Below, in pieces: positions 58,475-64,000 of a DNA stretch of 64,000 bases (its first letter is position 1; every line of letters begins with the position of its first letter). The stretch covers positions 224,506 through 288,505 of the forward strand of contig NZ_FNGM01000001.1 of assembly GCF_900102965.1 (NCBI RefSeq), in the 5' to 3' direction. The notes beneath the pieces were generated by a model. It had not been told where the DNA came from. It did not search any database and saw nothing but the letters and a program-made list of their open reading frames with translations. This stretch comes from Paenibacillus jilunlii (GTDB lineage Bacteria; Bacillota; Bacilli; Paenibacillales; Paenibacillaceae). A program made the translations under genes and the position numbers.

Positions 58475-59692
58475 TTATCTGAATAATCGTGGGGCGGCCC
58501 CTTTGTACAGCTTGAGCCGTACCCACACCGTATTGACCAGCAGGAAACCGCCGGAGATAAGGAACAGGCCTTCAATGCCGATAAAGCCGGATAAAAAGCC
58601 CCCGATAACTGCCCCCAGCATGTTCCCGAGTGCCAGCATGCTGCTGTTGAAGCCGAACGCCCGGCTCTCCTTGCCGTCAGGTGTATATGAACGGATGAGG
58701 GCGTTGACGCTAGGCAGTAGGCCGCCCATAAAGACCCCCATCAGAAAGCGGACAATGATCAGCTGCCAGACAGTGGTCACAAAGGCTTGCGGAATGATGA
58801 ACAGCGCCGCTCCGATCAAGGCGTAGGTGAGAATCCGGTGGGCGCCAACCTTGTCGCTCAGCTTGCCGAGCACAGGCGAAGCCAGCATGTTGGACACGCC
58901 GGTTACGGCGCTGACGACCCCTGCCCAAAAGGCAATGTCCACGGCAGTGCCATGCAGCTTCTCTACATAGAGCGGAAGCAGTGTCATCGGGGCGATCATG
59001 GCAAACTGCAGGAGGAAGGTTACACCGAACAGCGCGGGCAGCTGCGGCACCTTGGCCAGCTCCTTGAATCCCTCAAGCACGGAAATCTGCGGCACATGTG
59101 CAGCTTCTTCCCGGTCGAACTTCTCTTTAACGAAAAATAAGGCGAGCAGTGAGGCGGCGAACAATAGGGCGCCCACGATATAAAAGATCGGGCGGTACCC
59201 GATCCAGTCCGCCATAGCCCCGCCGATCAGCGGGCCGAGAATGGTCCCGGCGACCGAGCCGGACTGCATTAGCCCCATGGCAAAGCCCATGCGGGCTTTC
59301 GGTGTATTGCCCGAGACCAGTGCGATAGACGCCGGATTGAAACCGGAAATGGTCCCGTTGAGCAGGCGGAGCAGCAGCAGCTGCAAGGGCGTCTGTGCGA
59401 AACCCATCAGCACAATGACCAGTGCCATGCCGAAGCTGGAGCGCAGCAGCATGATTTTGCGTCCATATTTGTCAGCAAGCTTGCCCCACAACGGCTGGAA
59501 CAGGAATGAAGTCATAAAGTTCGCGGCAAAAATAAGTCCGGCCCATAACCCGAGCGCATCACCTTGTACCCCAAGGTCTTTGGCCAGATACAAGGTCAGG
59601 AATGGGGTGATCATGGTCATTCCGGCGTTAACCAGAAATTGGCCGAACCACAGCACGATGAGGTTGACTTTCCATGTCTCCCAATTCTTCAA
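58475..59692 (-). CDS. MFS multidrug-type transporter
   Basis: A 405-residue major facilitator with 12 predicted helices. WGKLADKYGRKIMLLRSSFG is the loop 2-3 signature. The C-half contains a matching loop (LGKLSDKVGAHRILTYAL). It resembles MdtG/YwoG-type drug exporters. Substrate unknown. The frame starts at 59749, but TTG 59692 behind AAAGGAAG gives the standard length and N-terminus (KNWETWKVNLIVLWFGQF). Confidence 0.87.
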   Translation of the reverse strand: MKNWETWKVNLIVLWFGQFLVNAGMTMITPFLTLYLAKDLGVQGDALGLWAGLIFAANFMTSFLFQPLWGKLADKYGRKIMLLRSSFGMALVIVLMGFAQTPLQLLLLRLLNGTISGFNPASIALVSGNTPKARMGFAMGLMQSGSVAGTILGPLIGGAMADWIGYRPIFYIVGALLFAASLLALFFVKEKFDREEAAHVPQISVLEGFKELAKVPQLPALFGVTFLLQFAMIAPMTLLPLYVEKLHGTAVDIAFWAGVVSAVTGVSNMLASPVLGKLSDKVGAHRILTYALIGAALFIIPQAFVTTVWQLIIVRFLMGVFMGGLLPSVNALIRSYTPDGKESRAFGFNSSMLALGNMLGAVIGGFLSGFIGIEGLFLISGGFLLVNTVWVRLKLYKGAAPRLFR

Positions 59693-59749
59693 AGTGCTTT
59701 CACTTCCTTTCAAGGGATTCAAAGGGCAAGAGTTCACGAAAAAAGACAT

Positions 59750-59918
59750 TCTATCAGTATATCATAGATTTCGAGAGGTCTGATGCAACACTTGTCATAG
59801 TAATGTCATGGGATTGTCATTCCCTCACGGGTTCGGCGGTTGTTCCGAACTTTTAAAAAGAGCATAATAAAGGATAAGCGTATACACACATTCTATCAAT
59901 ACTAATGGAGATCTTATC
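59750..59918. other. Spacer upstream of the haem operon
   Basis: Contains GTCAT three times (59794-59812), then GTTCGG/CCGAAC (59831-59850) followed by TTTT, which resembles a small terminator-like hairpin before hemE. No convincing promoter pair was identified. No Fur-type box is present. Confidence 0.35.
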
Positions 59919-60986
59919 ATGACCTACAATGACACTTTTATCCGCGCCTGCAGGAAGCAAGACACGGACCACATTCCCGTATGGTACATGCGGCAGGCCG
60001 GCCGGTATGATCCCGAATACCGTAAAATCAAGGAAAACTACTCGCTCCTGGAGATCTGTGAACAGCCGGAGCTTGCGGCAGAGGTCACAATGATGCCCGT
60101 CCGCAAGCTGGGTGTGGATGCGGCCATTCTGTATTCCGATATCATGAATCCGGTTGCTTCCCTCGGAGTGAAATTCGACATTGTGAAGAACATCGGTCCC
60201 GTTATCGAGAACCCGATCCGCAGTGCTGCGGATGTGGAGAGGCTGAAGCCAATCGATGTGGAAGGCGATCTCAGCCATATCCTGAAGACTATAGCCATTC
60301 TGGACAAAGAGCTTGATGTGCCCCTGATTACCTTTGCTGGTGCGCCTTTTACCATTGCCAGCTATCTAATCGAAGGCAGACCCTCCAAGAGCTACCACCG
60401 TACCAAGGAAATGATGTACAGCCAGCCGCAGGTGTGGTTTATGCTAATGGATAAGCTTGGCGATATGGTCATCGCCTATTTGCGTGCCCATGTCGCCAGC
60501 GGAGGCAAAGCGTTCCAGCTGTTCGACAGCTGGGTTGGTGCACTCGCTCCACATGATTTCGAGCTGTATGTGCTGCCGACCATCTCCCGTATTTTTGCCG
60601 GACTTGCCGATCTTAATGTGCCGAAGATCTATTTTCCGGGCGTCAGCTCAGGAGAGCTGCTGCCGAGCCTGACGAACCTCCAGGCGGATGTGATCGGTCT
60701 GGACTGGCGCGTGAGCATCACTGAAGGCAGACGCCGCATCGGCGGCCGTTTTGCGGTCCAGGGCAATCTGGACCCTTATCTGCTGACGGCTCCGCTGGAT
60801 CTGCTCAAGGAACGGGCCAAAGCTCTGGTCGATGAAGGCATCCGCGAACCGGGCTACATTTTTAATTTGGGGCACGGATTATTTCCCGAGGCTTCTCTGG
60901 ACACGCTAAAGGAGCTGACGGAATATGTCCATGACTATTCCCGCGAGGCTCTGAAGCTAACCGCGAAACCGCGTCTTTCATTATAA
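59919..60986 (+). CDS. hemE: Uroporphyrinogen decarboxylase
   Basis: A 355-residue enzyme converting uroporphyrinogen III to coproporphyrinogen III. The signature VWYMRQAGRYDPEYR is at residues ~21-35, with LYSDIMNP, GAPFTIASYLIEG and FQLFDSWVGAL further on. No second catalytic partner is needed; it acts as a dimer in the cytosol. It is the first gene of the hemE-hemH-hemY operon, ~30 bases before hemH. ATG 59919 follows TGGAGATC. Confidence 0.97.
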   Translation: MTYNDTFIRACRKQDTDHIPVWYMRQAGRYDPEYRKIKENYSLLEICEQPELAAEVTMMPVRKLGVDAAILYSDIMNPVASLGVKFDIVKNIGPVIENPIRSAADVERLKPIDVEGDLSHILKTIAILDKELDVPLITFAGAPFTIASYLIEGRPSKSYHRTKEMMYSQPQVWFMLMDKLGDMVIAYLRAHVASGGKAFQLFDSWVGALAPHDFELYVLPTISRIFAGLADLNVPKIYFPGVSSGELLPSLTNLQADVIGLDWRVSITEGRRRIGGRFAVQGNLDPYLLTAPLDLLKERAKALVDEGIREPGYIFNLGHGLFPEASLDTLKELTEYVHDYSREALKLTAKPRLSL

Positions 60987-61028
60987 ACAGCTCTGTTAGT
61001 TCATTATCCGCAGAAAGGGATGGAATCC

Positions 61029-61985
61029 GTGACCACTAAAATTGGTGTACTCGTTATGTCGTACGGCACGCCTGAAAGTCTGGAAGGGGTGGAGGCTTAT
61101 TACACGCATATCCGCCGGGGCCATGCGCCTTCCCCAGAGCAGTTGAAGGAATTAAAGGACCGTTATGAAGCCATTGTTGGCGGAGTCTTTCCGCTGCGCG
61201 AGAATACAAACCGTCAGGTTGAAGCGCTGCAGGCCGCGCTGAACAACGGTCACGCCGGAGAAGAAGTGGAATTTGTCTGCTATCAGGGGCTTAAGCACGC
61301 CCGTCCTTTTATCGAAGATGGTGTGGAAGCGATGGTGAAGGACGGCATTACCCATGGTGTGGGCATTGTGCTTGCCCCGCATTATTCCGTAATGAGTGTC
61401 GGCACTTATATCAAACGCGCCAGGGAAAAGGCGGAAGCCAGCGGAATCGAAATGGCCTTCGTGGAGAGCTATCACCTCCATCCGGAGCTGATTGATGTGT
61501 TGAGCCGCAGAGTATCGGCCAAGCTGGATCTGTTTGAGGAGACTGGTGCGGCACGTGAAGAGGTCCGGGTATTATTCAGCGCGCACAGTCTGCCTGAACG
61601 TATATTGTCCATGGGTGACCCGTACCGTGATCAGCTGCTGGCCACCTCTGAAGCTGTCGCCAAGCAGGCGGGAGTCAGCAACTGGCAGTTCACCTGGCAG
61701 AGCGCGGGCCGCACATCCGAGCCATGGCTGGGACCGGATATTCTGGAGACGATGCACGAGCTTAGCGAAGCTCAGGTGAAATATGTGCTGGCAGCACCGG
61801 TCGGCTTCGTATCCGACCATCTGGAGGTGCTGTATGATCTGGATATTGAAGCACAGGCGCTGGCCTCTGAATTGGATATGCGGCTGATGCGGATTGATTC
61901 GCTCAACAGTGATCCGGCTTATATGTCTGTGCTCAGCGATGTGGTGCGAACGGCGGCTGGGCAGTTTAAGGTGAGCCAGTCATGA
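61029..61985 (+). CDS. hemH: Ferrochelatase (coproporphyrin ferrochelatase, CpfC)
   Basis: A 318-residue monomeric chelatase. IGVLVMSYGTPESLEG opens the fold; the metal-side His lies in APHYSVMSVGTYIKRA and the Glu region in TWQSAGRTSEPWLGPDI. In Gram-positive bacteria this enzyme inserts iron into coproporphyrin III. ATG 61020 touches the AAAGGG site, so GTG 61029, nine bases away and beginning TTKIGVLV, is chosen. It overlaps hemY by four bases. Confidence 0.95.
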   Translation: MTTKIGVLVMSYGTPESLEGVEAYYTHIRRGHAPSPEQLKELKDRYEAIVGGVFPLRENTNRQVEALQAALNNGHAGEEVEFVCYQGLKHARPFIEDGVEAMVKDGITHGVGIVLAPHYSVMSVGTYIKRAREKAEASGIEMAFVESYHLHPELIDVLSRRVSAKLDLFEETGAAREEVRVLFSAHSLPERILSMGDPYRDQLLATSEAVAKQAGVSNWQFTWQSAGRTSEPWLGPDILETMHELSEAQVKYVLAAPVGFVSDHLEVLYDLDIEAQALASELDMRLMRIDSLNSDPAYMSVLSDVVRTAAGQFKVSQS

Positions 61986-63472
61986 CCGGCACAGCACGAA
62001 AAGTAGTCATTATCGGCGGAGGCCTTAGCGGCCTCAGCGCCGCTTTTTATGTCCGCAAATATTACCGGGAAGCCGGAATTCAGCCGGATATCATTCTCGT
62101 GGAGAAGGACAAGAGCCTTGGCGGCAAGATAGAAACGCTGCATCGCGAGGGTTTTGTCATTGAGAAGGGACCGGACTCCTTTCTGGCCCGCAAGACCGTG
62201 ATGAGCGAGCTGGCGAAGGAGCTGGAAATCGATCATGAGCTGGTAACCACCAATCCGAATGCCAAAAAAACGTACATACTGCAGCGCGGCAAGCTGCATC
62301 CCATGCCGGCAGGTCTTGTGCTGGGCATTCCCACGGAGCTGAAGCCGTTTCTGAAGAGCGGCCTTATTACTTTTGGCGGGAAAATGCGGGCGATGATGGA
62401 TTTCATCCTTCCGCCCCGGCGCAGTACAGAGGATGAATCGCTGGGTGCGCTGATCGAACGCCGCCTGGGGACAGAGGTGCTGGAAAATATGACAGAGCCG
62501 CTTTTAGCCGGGATTTATGCCGGGGACATGCGCAAGATCAGCCTTCAGGCGACCTTTCCGCAGTTCGGAGATGTAGAAAGGCAGCATGGAAGCCTCATTC
62601 GCGGAATGATGCTGGGAAGAAAGCCGGCTGAAACGCATACCGGCACCAAAAAAAGCGCCTTTCTGACGTTCCGCAAAGGCCTGCAGAGTCTGGTTCATGC
62701 CTTAATTCATGAATTGCATGATGTCGAGCAGCGGACGGGAACGGGAGTGGCTGCCATTCATGTAAGCGGTGGGGAGGCTGCTGCCGGCTCGTCTCCGCAG
62801 GTTTCGGGAACGGGACCTGCACCGCGTTATGAAGTCGAGCTGGATAATGGAGAATTTGTGCCGGCGGATGATGTATATGTCACGGTGCAGAACTTTGCCG
62901 CGGCAGACCTGCTCCGGCCCCATGTGGATGTGTCGGCACTGGACAGCGTCAACTATGTATCGGTGGCGAATGTAGTCATGGCATTTGCGAAGAAGGACAT
63001 TCACACCGAGTATGACGGGTCCGGCTTCCTGGTCCCGCGCAAGGAAGGGCGCAATATTACCGCCTGCACCTGGACCTCAACGAAATGGCTGCATACCAGC
63101 CCCGACGACCGCGTGCTGCTGCGCTGCTATGTCGGCCGTTCGGGCGACGAACAGAACGTAGAGCTGCCGGACGCAGCACTGACAGATTTGGTGCTTAAGG
63201 ATATTAAGGAGATCATGGGGATCACGGCCACGCCGATGTTCACGGAAATTACCCGGCTGAAGCACTCCATGCCGCAATATCCGGTGGGGCATCCGGCCAG
63301 GATAGCTGCGCTGCGCAGCGAGCTTGCCCAGAAGCTGCCCGGAGTGTACGCCTTTGGCGCCGGCTATGACGGGATTGGCATGCCGGACTGCATCAAGCAG
63401 GCCAAGCAGACGGCTGAGAGCGCCGCAGGGAGGCTCGTTCAGCAGCCCGAACCGGCGGCGGTGTTGAAATAA
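61982..63472 (+). CDS. hemY: Coproporphyrinogen III oxidase (HemY/CgoX)
   Basis: A 496-residue FAD enzyme that oxidises coproporphyrinogen III to coproporphyrin III. The FAD loop VVIIGGGLSGLSAAFYVRK is at ~8-26, LVEKDKSLGGKIETL is the second dinucleotide contact and GAGYDGIGMPDCIKQAK lies at the C-terminal FAD site. The segment GGEAAAGSSPQVSG (~260-275) is a low-complexity insertion. A strong terminator follows. No hemQ gene is visible within the window. Confidence 0.95.
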   Translation: MTGTARKVVIIGGGLSGLSAAFYVRKYYREAGIQPDIILVEKDKSLGGKIETLHREGFVIEKGPDSFLARKTVMSELAKELEIDHELVTTNPNAKKTYILQRGKLHPMPAGLVLGIPTELKPFLKSGLITFGGKMRAMMDFILPPRRSTEDESLGALIERRLGTEVLENMTEPLLAGIYAGDMRKISLQATFPQFGDVERQHGSLIRGMMLGRKPAETHTGTKKSAFLTFRKGLQSLVHALIHELHDVEQRTGTGVAAIHVSGGEAAAGSSPQVSGTGPAPRYEVELDNGEFVPADDVYVTVQNFAAADLLRPHVDVSALDSVNYVSVANVVMAFAKKDIHTEYDGSGFLVPRKEGRNITACTWTSTKWLHTSPDDRVLLRCYVGRSGDEQNVELPDAALTDLVLKDIKEIMGITATPMFTEITRLKHSMPQYPVGHPARIAALRSELAQKLPGVYAFGAGYDGIGMPDCIKQAKQTAESAAGRLVQQPEPAAVLK

Positions 63473-63476
63473 CCGG

Positions 63477-63515
63477 AACGGTGAAGCGCGGAAGGAGCCG
63501 CTTCACCGTTTTTTT
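63477..63515 (+). terminator. Terminator of the hem operon
   Basis: AACGGTGAAGCG/CGCTTCACCGTT perfect 12-bp arms with a ~10-base loop, followed by a T-run. Confidence 0.93.
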
Positions 63516-63614
63516 ATAGTTTAGGAAATTATGAGTTTTTTCTGCTGTGGATAAGGTGTGAAGGGGTTAAGGGTCTTTTTGCTTGATTCCTCTAAAGAAT
63601 GGGTGTGGAACAGA

Positions 63615-63688
63615 AACAACGGCAGAATTGCCGTTGTTGAAGAACTGAGGGCCGGTTGCCCGGAAACAACGGCAGAAACGCCGTTGTT
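63615..63688. repeat. Two hairpins repeated with a 50-bp period
   Basis: AACAACGGCAGAATTGCCGTTGTT (one strand, written here only as its arms AACAACGGC/GCCGTTGTT) occurs at 63615-63638, and a close copy at 63665-63688. The following GAAGA and GAG(G/C)C stretches are also shared, giving 50-bp tandem units. No T-tract; not a standard terminator. Confidence 0.65.
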
Positions 63689-63879
63689 GAAGAGCCAAGA
63701 GCCAGTATGTTCTCGCTTGGGAAATTACGCAATGACAAAAAATGTGTTTATTTTGGGATATTTTGTCGGAAACTCGATCCGTTTGTCCTGTGGAATAGCA
63801 GAATGGACGAATCCTCCCCCAATAACGTCAACAATGGATGTTCTAACCATGCTATGTGGGTAAGAATGACACAGTCCGA

Positions 63880-63921
63880 TTGGCCGCTTGAACAACCGCA
63901 TACCGTTGTTCAAGCGGCCAA
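63880..63921. repeat. Perfect 17-bp inverted repeat
   Basis: TTGGCCGCTTGAACAAC and GTTGTTCAAGCGGCCAA flank an 8-base loop. Its core shares AACAAC/GTTGTT with the two hairpins upstream. It precedes the 51-bp repeat array. Confidence 0.75.
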
Positions 63922-64000
63922 GGGTGGCAGAGTGAAATGAGAGGTATAAGTACCTTTGATTTGGTCAGAAATGGGCAGCTGAGTGAAATGAGAGGTATAA
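63922..64000 (+). repeat. Start of a second 51-bp repeat array (cut by window end)
   Basis: AGTGAAATGAGAGGTATAAG begins at 63931 and again at 63982, a 51-bp period. The unit aligns with the 36857 array (GAATGAGAGGTAAAAGTGCT; TTTGATTTGG). It is open in one frame (SEMRGISTFDLVRNGQL), like the first array. The extent to the right is unknown. Confidence 0.65.

Noticed and set aside
59794..59850. Fur or HrtR-type operator before hemE
   Set aside because: Only short GTCAT repeats and a small hairpin are present; no consensus operator could be recognised.

Overview
The window reads as chromosomal DNA of a Paenibacillus-like, spore-forming Firmicute of moderate to high GC. The basis is strong AGGAGG-type ribosome binding sites with many TTG/GTG starts, a YjcZ-type sporulation peptide, orthologues of Bacillus subtilis genes (yutE-, yuzB-, yciC-, ycgQ/R-, ypsC-, yxiN-like), and a hemE-hemH-hemY operon of the type used for Gram-positive coproporphyrin-dependent haem synthesis. 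No prophage, complete insertion sequence, CRISPR array or rRNA operon was seen. One tRNA-Leu(CAG) is present.

Layout. 0-6 kb: a truncated AraC-type response regulator, a CD3324-like protein, a YtrA-type GntR regulator with its membrane partner, a secreted serine hydrolase and a GNAT enzyme. 6-10 kb: a histidyl-tRNA synthetase on the minus strand whose leader carries a His-rich leader peptide and a multi-hairpin attenuator, then an HD hydrolase and the DEAD-box helicase dbpA, whose 3' end is duplicated. 10-11 kb: repeat-rich non-coding DNA. 11-26 kb: a FAD oxidoreductase/AraC divergon, a PadR pair, an ABC exporter behind a Fur-like box, transporters, an Lrp-LysE-MFS operon, tRNA-Leu, a membrane serine hydrolase and a two-component system. 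27-31 kb: a six-PAS hybrid kinase and two gene remnants.

31.6-41 kb is a zinc-starvation island. Three promoters carry near-perfect Zur boxes (31665, 35202, 37424). They face a Cys-depleted NusG-II-domain protein, a divergent GTPase/permease/YcgQ operon, a cysteine-poor L33 (49 aa) with the ZigA/YciC GTPase, and a znuCBA operon followed by a zinc-free S14. Together these would import zinc, handle it with metallochaperone GTPases and spare it in ribosomes. The znu leader is long and repetitive, with 13 CCAAAA hexamers.

41-64 kb: methyltransferases, a metallo-hydrolase, murI, a LysM-M14 cell-wall peptidase, an A-type-fold protein without cysteines, an aldo/keto reductase, a two-component system divergent from an ABC transporter/DUF4097 operon, an rRNA methyltransferase, and hemE-hemH-hemY. 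The last 480 bases are hairpins and the start of a second array of the 51-bp repeat also found at 36.9 kb.

The most interesting observation is the hisS leader (7465-7679). It combines a promoter, a 17-codon peptide with four consecutive His codons, and mutually exclusive RNA stems ending in an intrinsic terminator. This is ribosome-mediated attenuation of a tRNA synthetase gene in a lineage where T-boxes are the usual solution. All functional statements rest on reading the sequence and remembered family features; no searches were run.
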